Source: Ancylobacter oerskovii
Lineage (GTDB): Bacteria > Pseudomonadota > Alphaproteobacteria > Rhizobiales > Xanthobacteraceae
Assembly: GCF_018390555.1 (NCBI RefSeq)
Contig: NZ_JAHBGB010000019.1
Span: 62,001-126,000, forward strand
Reading direction: 5' to 3'
Length of the DNA stretch: 64,000 nt
This document shows, piece after piece, positions 8,325-16,929 of the stretch. Under the pieces are notes generated by a model. It was given only the letters and a program-made list of their open reading frames with translations, made no database searches and was not told where the DNA came from. How positions within the stretch are numbered: position 1 is the first letter of the stretch; each line of letters opens with the position of its first letter. Both the position numbers and the translations under genes were made by a program.

Positions 8325-10112
8325 TCACCGCGCCGGCGGCACACGCGGCAGCAGCAGCTGGCCGGGCGCGGAAGCGCCGAAATGCAGCGTCGTCGTCCCC
8401 GCGAAGATTTCCGGCGGGCGGTCGAGCGGGTCGTCGTGAAGGAACGGCCCGCAGCCCGTCAGCTCGTTCTTGAAGGCGGAAAGCCGGCCGCCACTGCCGC
8501 CGCCATAGACATAGTCCCGCCCGCGCAGCGTCAGGCCGATGCGCGCGCCGGCCGGTATCACGATCGATGTCGGCCAGATCTCGATGTCCAGCATCACCGG
8601 CTCGTCCGGCGTCAGCGGCTCGATCTCGTCATGCACATGATAGGGGCGATAGGGCCGCGACAGCACGGGATCGACCTTGCGATGCGAGGCGCGCAGCCAC
8701 CCCTGCGCCACCGGCGTGTGCGGATCGATGGCGCCCTGGAACACGACCTCCTTCATATCGGCGGCGAACACCCGCAGCACGGCGAAGATGTCGCAATCGC
8801 CGGTGCTGGAGGACACCGCCAGGCGCAGGGCCGACGGGCCGGTCAGCTCGGTCTCCTCCGCCAGCGGCCCGGACAGGAACGTCACGCCCTCGCCCATGGC
8901 CTCGAAGCGCACGGTGCCGCTCGCCGTCGGCGGATGGGGGCTCAGGCGCAGGCCGTCGGGATCGAGATGGAAGGCGCTCCATTGCGTGCGGGCGATCGGC
9001 CACTCGCCCTCCTTGCGCGGCACGAAGCGCTCGCCGGGATGGCGCACCTGCAGCAGCACCGGCGGCTCGCGGTCCCAGCCATTGTCCTCGCCCTTGAGGA
9101 AATGGTCGAAGAAGCGCAGCTGCAGCGTGCGGCCATAATCGGTGTAGAACTCGGTCCAGTGCTCGATGCCGTGCACCTCCAGCCATTTCCGGGGTGCGGC
9201 GGCGCGCACGAAACCCTCGAAATTGCCGCGGGCATGCAGCCCGGCGCCGCCCCAATTGGCGCAGGAGAGGAACGGCGTCACCACCCGGTCCCAATCCGGC
9301 GAGCGCGCCTGGTGATAGGCGTCGTCGAGCGGATGGGCGCGGATCTCGTCGCCGAAATCGCAGCGATTGCGCGCGAGCTCCTCCTCGCCGAGCTCCAAAG
9401 GCCCGCAGACCAGCCCGCCATGCACGCGCGAGCGGCGGCCGCGCTCGCCGATGCCGTGCTGCACCGTCTTGACCTGCATGTCGTACCAGTTGGCCCAGAA
9501 GGTCGAGAGGATGCCGCCATGGTGGGTCATGTCGCGGTACCAGTCGGCCGCCCCCTCCCAGATGCACATGGCCGCGAGGTGCGGCGGCTGCAGGCTGGCG
9601 ACATGCCACTGATTGCTGCCGAAATAGGAAATGCCGTTGAGGCCGACCTTGCCGTTCGACCAGGGCTGGGTGCCCGCCCATTCGATGCAGTCGTGATAGT
9701 CGCGGGTCTCGCGCGGCGAGAACGGATCGATATAGCCGGGCGAGCCGCCGCAGCCGCGCGAATCCACCCGCACGCAGGCATAGCCCTCGCGCACCCATTT
9801 CTCGGGATCCACCACCTCCCAGCTCTGGTAGAGGTTGCTGGAATGGGCGGTGACGTCGGGATGCCTGGCGGACATGCGCTCCCAGGCGCTGGGATAGCCC
9901 TCCTGGAAGGCGAGGCCCTTGGCATAGGGGCCATAGGTGATCAGCACCGGGTGGCGGCCCTCCGCCACCGGCCGGTACACGTCGGCCCGCAGCACCAGCC
10001 CGTCATCCATGGCGATCGGCACGTCCCAGTCGATGCGCATGCCGTCGCGGATCTCGGAGGCGCGCGCGGCAGGATCCGGGGCGGCACGGCCGTTCGCGGT
10101 GCGGTTGTCCAT
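8325..10112 (-). CDS. CocE/NonD-family alpha/beta hydrolase (paralog A)
   Basis: A 595-residue S15/CocE-type hydrolase with an N-terminal alpha/beta domain (residues about 30-370) and a C-terminal jelly-roll domain. The nucleophile elbow is NGISYFGSNQW with Ser162, and the expected His is in VHGIEHW. The position where CocE has its acidic triad residue (WYDG) reads NWGGAG here. Relatives cleave esters or amides such as cocaine, and X-Pro peptides. No signal peptide is seen, so it acts in the cytosol. It is the last gene of the TTT/molybdo-hydroxylase operon, and a second paralog lies at 15180-16880. Confidence 0.88.
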   Translation of the reverse strand: MDNRTANGRAAPDPAARASEIRDGMRIDWDVPIAMDDGLVLRADVYRPVAEGRHPVLITYGPYAKGLAFQEGYPSAWERMSARHPDVTAHSSNLYQSWEVVDPEKWVREGYACVRVDSRGCGGSPGYIDPFSPRETRDYHDCIEWAGTQPWSNGKVGLNGISYFGSNQWHVASLQPPHLAAMCIWEGAADWYRDMTHHGGILSTFWANWYDMQVKTVQHGIGERGRRSRVHGGLVCGPLELGEEELARNRCDFGDEIRAHPLDDAYHQARSPDWDRVVTPFLSCANWGGAGLHARGNFEGFVRAAAPRKWLEVHGIEHWTEFYTDYGRTLQLRFFDHFLKGEDNGWDREPPVLLQVRHPGERFVPRKEGEWPIARTQWSAFHLDPDGLRLSPHPPTASGTVRFEAMGEGVTFLSGPLAEETELTGPSALRLAVSSSTGDCDIFAVLRVFAADMKEVVFQGAIDPHTPVAQGWLRASHRKVDPVLSRPYRPYHVHDEIEPLTPDEPVMLDIEIWPTSIVIPAGARIGLTLRGRDYVYGGGSGGRLSAFKNELTGCGPFLHDDPLDRPPEIFAGTTTLHFGASAPGQLLLPRVPPAR

Positions 10113-10133
10113 GGCGGTGTCGAGCTCCGTTGG

Positions 10134-10535
10134 TCAGACAGCCTTGATGCCGTGCAGGCCGTGCGAGGTGTCCTTCACCGTGAAGAACACCACGTCGGCG
10201 TCCGTGCCGGCCTTGCCCTGGTGCAGCGTGTCCGAGGGGATGTAGATCAGCGTCCCCGGCGTGGCGGTGATCGGCTTGCCGCCCACCGTGGCGTGGAAGG
10301 TGCCCTCGAGGATGAAGATCCACTGCTCGTTGGGATGCGAATGCGGCTCGGCGCCGGTGCCGGCCTTCATGCGCATCAGCGCCACCATCATGCGGTCGCC
10401 CTCGACGCAGGAGCCGACGGCGCTCGAATAATCCGGCCCGCCGAGCAGGCGGTTCACGCTCGCGAGCTCGAAGGCGTATTCCTGCGGCCCGGCTCTCAGG
10501 GCGCCCGGGGTGCGGGCCTGTTCCGTCGTGCTCAT
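10134..10535 (-). CDS. Small cupin-domain protein
   Basis: A 133-residue single-domain cupin. Motif 1 is EPHSHPNEQWIFILEGTFHATVGG, with the metal-binding His-x-His and Glu, and motif 2 is SDTLHQGKAG, with the second His side. The start at 10535 has a strong GAAGGAG site. It lies 40 bases after the molybdenum subunit and 21 before the hydrolase, inside operon 2. Small cupins can be dioxygenases, isomerases or ligand sensors; the sequence does not say which. Confidence 0.88.
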   Translation of the reverse strand: MSTTEQARTPGALRAGPQEYAFELASVNRLLGGPDYSSAVGSCVEGDRMMVALMRMKAGTGAEPHSHPNEQWIFILEGTFHATVGGKPITATPGTLIYIPSDTLHQGKAGTDADVVFFTVKDTSHGLHGIKAV

Positions 10536-10575
10536 GTCGGTGTCTCCTTCCCGTTGCGTGCCGTGCCGGCGCCTC

Positions 10576-12687
10576 TCACATCAGCGCCGCGATGATGCGT
10601 TCGCGGCTCAGCGGCAGGTCGCGGATGCGGGCGCCGAGCGCCCGCGCCACCGCATTGCCGATGGCCGCCGCCGTCGGTCCCTGCGCCACCTCGCCGAGGC
10701 CGAGCGGCGGTTCGCTCGCCATGTCCATGAAGCGGATCTCCACCGCCGGCACCTCGGAAAAGCGCAGGATCGGGTAGGTGTCCCACTGGGTGCAGCCGGC
10801 GCGTCCCTCCCGGAAGCGGACGCTCTCCTTCAGCGTCCAGCTCGTGGCCTGGACGATGCCGCCTTCCACCTGGTTCGCCGCCCCGTCCGGGTTGACCACG
10901 AGGCCGGCATCCACCGCGCACCATAGGCGGGCGACGCGGACCTCCTCGTCGAGCTCGACCTCGGCGATGGCGGCCATGTAGGCGGCCTTGTTCTTGTAGC
11001 GGGAGAAGCCGATGCCCTTCGCCGTTCCCTCGCCCGCCGGGGCGTCCGGCGACCAGCCGGCCATGGCGGCGACGGCCTCGATGGTCGCCCGCGCCCGCGG
11101 GTCGGGCAGCAGCGACAGCCGATAGGCCACGGGGTCCTGCCCCGCCGCCTCCGCCAGCTCGTCGATGAAGCTTTCGATGGCGAAGACATTGGCGAAGGCG
11201 CCGAGCCCGCGCAGCGAGGAGGTGCGCACCGGATGGCCGGCGAGGAAATGGGTGACGATGCGCTGCGCGCGCAGATCATAGGGCGCGAAGGCGTTGCGCG
11301 CCGAACCGAAGCCGTTGGCGTCGGGCACGTCGCCCGGCGGGACGCGCGACGGCGCACCCGACAGGGCCTCGGCGCCGATCAGGTTGACCGCGCCATGCAT
11401 GCCCGGCCGCTGGCCGTGCGGCGCCGACCAGATGTCGAGGCTCCAGCCGGCCGGCCGGCCCTGCGGTCCCAGCGCCGCGCCGAGCCTGACCGCCATCGGC
11501 GCGCCGAAGGGAGCGGCGGTGAGCTCGTCCGCCCGCGTCCATTGCACCCGCACGGTGCGGCCGGGCCGCCGCATCGCCAGCAGGGCGGCGTCGAAGGCGG
11601 CGTCGTCGGCGCCGTTATGGCCGTAGCACCCCGCCGCCTGACGATGGCGGACCGCCACCGCGACGGGATCCAGCCCCAGCGCCCGCGCCAGCGACTGGCG
11701 CAGCGGATAGACCCCCTGCGAATGGGTCCAGACGTCGAGGCGCGTCCCGTCCCAATGGGCCAGCGCGCAGCTGGGACCGATGGAGGCGTGGGCGATGAAG
11801 CCGCGCGAATAGGTCGCCTCGATCCTCTCGCCGGCCTCCGCCGGCTCGCCTTCGGCGATCACCCGCTCCGCGGCGGGCTGCGCCATCAGCCAGCCGGCCT
11901 CCGCCGCCTCGTCGGGCGGCCTCTCGCCGCCGCTCCACGCCGCCTTCTCGCGGGCGACCGCCGCGGCCGCCTCGACGCTCGCCTCGTCCGCGCCGAGAAG
12001 GGCGAGGAAGCTGCCTTCCCGCAGGATCTCGATGGGCCGCCGCGCCGCGCGGTGCAGCGCCCGCTCGTCGAGCGCGCCGAGCTCGGCGCCGCGCCAGGCC
12101 TGCCGCAGCACGCGCGCGTGCAGCAGGTCCGGCATCCGCATGTCGTGGATGAAGGCGCCGCCGCCGATCTTGTCCGGCAGGTCCGTGCGCGGCTGCGAAT
12201 GCCCGACCAGCCGGTAGGCGGCGACCGGCTTGGGCGCCGCGCCGCCCGTCGCCTCCCGGGACAGGTCGATGTCGCCGGCCAGACGCCAATAGTCGAAACC
12301 GGTCGGCCGGCCGTCGCGGCGGAACGCCCCGTCCTCGACATCGAGTTCCTGCGCCGCGCAGTCGAGCAGCGTCGCCGCGCGTTCGAGGAACAGCGCCCGC
12401 ACCTCGGCGCAGACGATGCGCAGCGCGCCGCCGGAATTCTCCACCGAGTAGCTGCCGGCGGTATAGCCCTCGTTCGGCCCTTCCCCGGTGTCGCCGGAGA
12501 CCAGGCGCAGGCGCCTCAGCGCCACGTCGAGCTCCTCCGCCGCGATCTGGGCGATGGTGGTGAGCACGCCCTGCCCGAGCTCGACCTTGCCGGTGGCGAT
12601 CCGCACCTGCCCCGGGGCGTCGAAGCCGATCCAGGCGTCGAGGCGCGGATTGTCGGCAAGGCTGCGCGGCAGCTGGTTGGCGATCAT
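10576..12687 (-). CDS. Molybdopterin-binding subunit of an isoquinoline-oxidoreductase/CO-dehydrogenase-type hydroxylase
   Basis: The 703-residue protein is the large subunit of a xanthine-oxidase-family hydroxylase. It begins GKVELGQGVLTTIAQIAAEELDV and continues to YTAGSYSVENSGG, as in IorB-type subunits, and it has the active-site Glu in GLGEVAQGP (about E666). The enzyme would hydroxylate a carbon, often on an aromatic N-heterocycle or aldehyde, using water. The start overlaps the 2Fe-2S subunit stop as ATGA. No FAD subunit and no cytochrome domain are present, so electrons probably leave through the Fe-S protein to an external acceptor. The substrate is unknown. Confidence 0.9.
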   Translation of the reverse strand: MIANQLPRSLADNPRLDAWIGFDAPGQVRIATGKVELGQGVLTTIAQIAAEELDVALRRLRLVSGDTGEGPNEGYTAGSYSVENSGGALRIVCAEVRALFLERAATLLDCAAQELDVEDGAFRRDGRPTGFDYWRLAGDIDLSREATGGAAPKPVAAYRLVGHSQPRTDLPDKIGGGAFIHDMRMPDLLHARVLRQAWRGAELGALDERALHRAARRPIEILREGSFLALLGADEASVEAAAAVAREKAAWSGGERPPDEAAEAGWLMAQPAAERVIAEGEPAEAGERIEATYSRGFIAHASIGPSCALAHWDGTRLDVWTHSQGVYPLRQSLARALGLDPVAVAVRHRQAAGCYGHNGADDAAFDAALLAMRRPGRTVRVQWTRADELTAAPFGAPMAVRLGAALGPQGRPAGWSLDIWSAPHGQRPGMHGAVNLIGAEALSGAPSRVPPGDVPDANGFGSARNAFAPYDLRAQRIVTHFLAGHPVRTSSLRGLGAFANVFAIESFIDELAEAAGQDPVAYRLSLLPDPRARATIEAVAAMAGWSPDAPAGEGTAKGIGFSRYKNKAAYMAAIAEVELDEEVRVARLWCAVDAGLVVNPDGAANQVEGGIVQATSWTLKESVRFREGRAGCTQWDTYPILRFSEVPAVEIRFMDMASEPPLGLGEVAQGPTAAAIGNAVARALGARIRDLPLSRERIIAALM

Positions 12688-13181
12688 GCCGCGGCTCCCT
12701 CGGCCGCGAGGTGCGCCGCCGCGCGCTGCACCGCCCGGACGATGCGGTTATGCACCCCGCACCGGCACAGGTGCCGGTCGAGCGCCGCCACCACCGCGGC
12801 GCGGTCCGGCGAGGGCTCGCGCGCCAGCAGCGCCCGCGCGCTCATGACGATGCCGGACAGGCAATAGCCGCACTGGCCGGCCTGCTCGTCGAGGAAGGCC
12901 TGTTTCAGCGCGGCGAGGACGGGATCGCGCCCGACATCCTCGATGGTGGCGACCGACCGGTCCGCCACGCTCCAGGCCGGCCGCGAGCAGGCATAGGCGG
13001 GGGCGCCATCCACCAGCACCATGCAGGCGCCGCACTGTTCCAGCCCGCAGCCGAAGCGCGAGCCGGTGAGGCCGAGATCGCCGCGCAGCACCGCCAGCAG
13101 CGGCACGTCGCCGGCGGCGTCGACCTCGACGCTGCGGCCGTTGACGGTGAAACGGACCATCAGGGGAGCCGCTTCGCTCAT
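12684..13181 (-). CDS. (2Fe-2S)-binding small subunit of the molybdo-hydroxylase
   Basis: A 165-residue ferredoxin-like subunit with all eight cluster cysteines: C45, C50, C53 and C65 for the plant-type cluster, and C104, C107, C139 and C141 for the second cluster (GQCGYC and CRCG). It relays electrons from the molybdenum centre encoded by the next gene. The start at 13181 overlaps the tctA stop by four bases, and its own stop overlaps the next start the same way, so tctA, small and large subunits are tightly coupled. This ties the hydroxylase to the transporter. Confidence 0.93.
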   Translation of the reverse strand: MSEAAPLMVRFTVNGRSVEVDAAGDVPLLAVLRGDLGLTGSRFGCGLEQCGACMVLVDGAPAYACSRPAWSVADRSVATIEDVGRDPVLAALKQAFLDEQAGQCGYCLSGIVMSARALLAREPSPDRAAVVAALDRHLCRCGVHNRIVRAVQRAAAHLAAEGAAA

Positions 13182-14695
13182 GCGCCCTCCGGTTCGTGAA
13201 AGGCCACCTCCCGCGTGCGCCGGATCGAGGGCAGCACGATCAGCGCCAGCAGGGCCGCCGAGGCGAGAAGCAAGGCGAGGCAGATCGGCCGCTGCAGGAA
13301 GATGAGGGGATCGCCGCCGGAGATCAGCATGGAGCGCCGGAGGTTCTCCTCCATCAGTGGTCCGAGGACGAAGCCGAGCAGCAGCGGCGCCGGCTCGCAG
13401 CGCAGCCGCACGAAGACATAGCCGAGCACGCCGAAGCCGGCGGCGAGCAGCACGTCGAAGCTGGAATTGTTCACCGTGTACACGCCGATGGCGCAGAACA
13501 GCAGGATGGCGAGGTAGAGCAGCCGATAGGGGATGCGCAGCAGGCTCACCCACAGGCCGATCAGCGGCAGGTTGATGACCACCAGCATGAGGTTGCCGAT
13601 CCACATGCTGGCGACGATGCCCCAGAACAGCTGGGGATTCTCGGTCATCACCATCGGGCCCGGCTGGATGCCGTGGATGGTGAGCGCCCCGATGATCAGC
13701 GCCATGGTGGCGTTGCCGGGAATGCCGAGCGTCAGCATGGGGATGAAGGAGGTCTGCGCGCCGGCATTGTTGGCCGCCTCCGGTGCCGCCACGCCCTCTA
13801 TGGCGCCGTGTCCGAAGCGCTCCGGCTGGCGCGACAGCTTCTTCTCGAACATGTAGGCGGCGAACGAGCTCAGCGTGGCGCCGCCGCCCGGCAGCACGCC
13901 GAGGAAGGAGCCGATGCCGGTGCCGCGCAACACCGCGGGAAATCCGCGCCGGAAATCCTCTCGGCTCGGCCACAGATGCGAGATCCGGCCGCCGAGCACC
14001 GAGCGGTCCTGCGACCCGTGGGCCAGCGTGACGATGATCTCGCTGAGCCCGAACAGGCCGATGGAGAGCGGGACGAAATTGATGCCATCCGCGAGATTGG
14101 CGATGCCGAGGTCGAACCGGGCATTGCCGGAATTGACATCGGTGCCGACCATGCCGAGCAGCACGCCGAGGAAGATCATCGCGATCGCCTTCGGCACCGA
14201 GCCGCTCGCCAGCACCACGGTGGCGAGCAGGCCGAAGGTCATCAGCGAGAAATATTCCGGGGCGCCGAAGGAGCGCCCCACCAGGGCCAGCGGCGGCGCG
14301 GCGAGCGCGATCAGCACCGTTGCCACCGTGCCGGCGAAGAAGGAGCCGAGCGCCGCCGCCGCCAGCGCCGGGCCGGCGCGTCCCTGCCGCGCCATCTGGT
14401 AGCCGTCGAGACAGGTCACGACGGCCGACGTCTCTCCCGGCAGGTTGACCAGGATCGCCGTGGTCGAGCCGCCATACTGGGCGCCGTAGAAGATGCCCGA
14501 CAGCATGATCAGCCCGGATATCGGGGTGAGGTAGAAGGTCAGCGGCAGCAGCATCGCCACCGTCGCCACCGGCCCGATCCCCGGCAGCACGCCGATGAGC
14601 GTGCCCACCAGGCAGCCGATGAGGGCGAAGCCGAGATTGGCCGGCGTCAGGGCGGCATCGAATCCGAGCGCGAGATGAGCGATGAGATCGTGCAT
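13178..14695 (-). CDS. tctA: TTT transporter large membrane subunit TctA (system 2)
   Basis: A 505-residue TctA homologue with [37 protein letters not shown] and GVAAPEAANNAGAQTSF, and about a dozen membrane helices. It forms the transport channel with the TctB at 14696-15187. The ATG lies directly after the tctB stop, and the gene end overlaps the Fe-S subunit start (ATGA). Pattern by pattern it resembles TctA of system 1 more than system 3. Confidence 0.95.
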   Translation of the reverse strand: MHDLIAHLALGFDAALTPANLGFALIGCLVGTLIGVLPGIGPVATVAMLLPLTFYLTPISGLIMLSGIFYGAQYGGSTTAILVNLPGETSAVVTCLDGYQMARQGRAGPALAAAALGSFFAGTVATVLIALAAPPLALVGRSFGAPEYFSLMTFGLLATVVLASGSVPKAIAMIFLGVLLGMVGTDVNSGNARFDLGIANLADGINFVPLSIGLFGLSEIIVTLAHGSQDRSVLGGRISHLWPSREDFRRGFPAVLRGTGIGSFLGVLPGGGATLSSFAAYMFEKKLSRQPERFGHGAIEGVAAPEAANNAGAQTSFIPMLTLGIPGNATMALIIGALTIHGIQPGPMVMTENPQLFWGIVASMWIGNLMLVVINLPLIGLWVSLLRIPYRLLYLAILLFCAIGVYTVNNSSFDVLLAAGFGVLGYVFVRLRCEPAPLLLGFVLGPLMEENLRRSMLISGGDPLIFLQRPICLALLLASAALLALIVLPSIRRTREVAFHEPEGA

Positions 14696-15187
14696 CTAGA
14701 ACTCCGGCCAGATCGGGAGGGACAGCCCCAGCCCCCAGACGAAGACCAGCACCGAGCCGGCGATGAGCGCGGCGCCGAGCAGCAGCGTTTCCAGCGGCCG
14801 CGCGTCGCGCCCGGCCAGCGCGCCGAGTAAGACCAGCCCCGCCGCCGCGACCACCAGCCCGGTGCGTTCCACCATGAGGCCGAAGGCGACGATGGCGAGC
14901 GGGACGAAGGCCAGCGGGCGCCAGGCGATGGCTTCCTCGTGCTCCCGTTCCGCGTAAAAGCCGCGCAGGGCGATGACGGTGCCGAGCCCGACCATCGCCC
15001 AGCACACCAGCCGCGGCACATAGCCGGCGCCCATCCGCGCCGCGGTCCCCATGTCGTAGCCGCGCGCCAGATAGAGCCCGAACGCCCCGATGGCGGCGAA
15101 CATGACGCCCGCCCACAGGTCGGGACGCCCGGTCGGCCCGGCGGCTCGCCCGGCCGGCGCCGGATCGGGAGCGGAGCGTTCAGCCAT
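14696..15187 (-). CDS. tctB: TTT transporter small membrane subunit TctB (system 2)
   Basis: A 163-residue protein with a proline/alanine-rich cytosolic N-terminus and four hydrophobic segments (from about LWAGVMFAAIGAFGLYLARG onward), fitting TctB. It overlaps the end of the upstream hydrolase by eight bases and abuts tctA. The identification comes from size, topology and position immediately before tctA; the family is too variable for residue-level proof. Confidence 0.87.
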   Translation of the reverse strand: MAERSAPDPAPAGRAAGPTGRPDLWAGVMFAAIGAFGLYLARGYDMGTAARMGAGYVPRLVCWAMVGLGTVIALRGFYAEREHEEAIAWRPLAFVPLAIVAFGLMVERTGLVVAAAGLVLLGALAGRDARPLETLLLGAALIAGSVLVFVWGLGLSLPIWPEF

Positions 15188-16880
15188 GGGCGGCGGCCGG
15201 GATGATCGGCAGCAGCAGGTAGGAGTCGTGCGCGCCGCCCGAATGGATGGTGTTGTGGCCGGTATTATAATCCGCGTGGTAATGCGTGTAGTGGATGCTG
15301 CCGAGGCCGTCGCGCGGCTGGATGTCCAGCCGGATGCGGTGCCCCTTGCGGAACACCATGCTGGTCGGCCACACCTCCACCTGCACCTCGACCTTCTCGC
15401 CGGGCGACAGCCACAGCCGCCGCTTATGGGCGTGATAGGGACGGTAGGGCCGGCTCAGTTCGGGATCGAGCTCGCGATGCGACACGCGCAGCCAGCCCTT
15501 GGCCACCGGCACCTGCTGGCCCTGCTGGCCGACCTCGAAGACATCGTTGCCCTCGGCGTCGATGTTGCGCAGCGTCAGGAACAGGTCCATGTCCTCGGTG
15601 GAGCTCGACACCCAGAAGCGCGCCATCACCGGCCCGGTGACCTCGACGTCCTCCTCCAGCGGCGGCGTCTCCAGCGCGATGCCCATGCCCGCCATCATCG
15701 CCCCGGCGGCGAGGAAGGTGGACGAGGCCGAGGCCTGCCCCGCCTTGCCGGCGCCGCTGGCAAAATAGGTGCGCGAGGCCTCCCCGGACGGGGCCTCGCG
15801 GGTGAGGCGGCCCGAATTCTTCGGCTGGTCCGCCGCCGGCGGCGACAGGTCGAAATGAAATTTGGTCCACCGGGTGCGCGCCAGCGGCCACTCGTTCTCG
15901 TGGCGCCAGAAGCCCTCGCCGTTGCCCTGGCGGATCCACAGCTTCACCGGCGGCTCGTCCATCACCCCGTTGGGCTCGCCCTTCAGCCAGTGGTCGAAGA
16001 AGCGGAGCTGATCGTTGCGGCCGTCCTCGGTGTAGAAGGGGTGCACATGGTTGCCGGCATGCATGCGCAGCTTCTTGTGCGGCGAGGCCGCGCGCATGAA
16101 GGCCTCGGTGTTGCCGCGCATGTGCAGCCCCATGCCGGACCAGTTGCCGACGGTGAGGAAGGGCACGGTGATCCTGTCCCACTGCGCCTGCTCGCCGCGG
16201 AAGGCGCCGCTGTCGAGGCTGTTGCGCACCCACTTCCACAGCGTGTTGGTCTGGAAGGTATCGGGGTTGTGCCGGTAGGCCCGTCCCAGCAGGTGATGCA
16301 TCATGTGGGTGACGAACCAGTTGGTCATGAACAGGTTCAGGAGCCCGCCATGGAACAGCGCGTCGCGATAGAGGTCGGCGAAGCCCTCCCACGGGATCAT
16401 CGCCGTGAGCGAGGGCGGCTGCAGATTGGCGACGAACCACTGGTTGATCGCGAAATAGGAGATGCCGCTCAGCCCGACCTTGCCGCTCGACCAGGGCTGG
16501 GCCGCCGCCCATTCGATGGCGTCGTAATAGTCGACCGCCTCCTGATAGGACCAGGGCTCGCCCTGGCCGGGCGACTTGCCGGTGCCGCGGGCGTCCACCC
16601 GCACCAGCGCGTAGCCGCGCGGCACCCACCATTCGGGATTGACCGTCTCCCAGTTCATCAGCGGATTGGCCTTCTCGGCCAGATCGTCCGGCGGCACCCA
16701 GACCTTGTCCTTCTGGTAGGGGCCGAGATTCATGATGACGGGAAACGGGCCCTCGCCCTCCGGCCGGAAGAGGTCGGCCTTGAGGTTCACGCCGTCGCGC
16801 ATGGGGATGTCGACATCCTTCTCGATGACGATCCGGGACGCGGCGGCCGATGGCGGGGCGAGGGTCGTGGGGGCGTTCAT
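15180..16880 (-). CDS. CocE/NonD-family alpha/beta hydrolase (paralog B)
   Basis: A 566-residue paralog of the hydrolase at 8325-10112, with the same two-domain layout. The nucleophile elbow is SGISYFAINQW (Ser141), with Ala in place of the second Gly. The canonical acidic position again lacks Asp (GNWSGMGLH), while His is present in MHAGNHVHPFY. It is inserted between tctC and tctB, which is unusual for a TTT operon, and overlaps tctB by eight bases. It probably hydrolyses an ester or amide bond in the imported compound or a derivative. No signal peptide is seen. Confidence 0.88.
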   Translation of the reverse strand: MNAPTTLAPPSAAASRIVIEKDVDIPMRDGVNLKADLFRPEGEGPFPVIMNLGPYQKDKVWVPPDDLAEKANPLMNWETVNPEWWVPRGYALVRVDARGTGKSPGQGEPWSYQEAVDYYDAIEWAAAQPWSSGKVGLSGISYFAINQWFVANLQPPSLTAMIPWEGFADLYRDALFHGGLLNLFMTNWFVTHMMHHLLGRAYRHNPDTFQTNTLWKWVRNSLDSGAFRGEQAQWDRITVPFLTVGNWSGMGLHMRGNTEAFMRAASPHKKLRMHAGNHVHPFYTEDGRNDQLRFFDHWLKGEPNGVMDEPPVKLWIRQGNGEGFWRHENEWPLARTRWTKFHFDLSPPAADQPKNSGRLTREAPSGEASRTYFASGAGKAGQASASSTFLAAGAMMAGMGIALETPPLEEDVEVTGPVMARFWVSSSTEDMDLFLTLRNIDAEGNDVFEVGQQGQQVPVAKGWLRVSHRELDPELSRPYRPYHAHKRRLWLSPGEKVEVQVEVWPTSMVFRKGHRIRLDIQPRDGLGSIHYTHYHADYNTGHNTIHSGGAHDSYLLLPIIPAAAHG

Positions 16881-16929
16881 GAGCGGGATTCCGGGCTGCG
16901 AGCGGGGAGGGCGGCGGCGGAGGCGGGGC

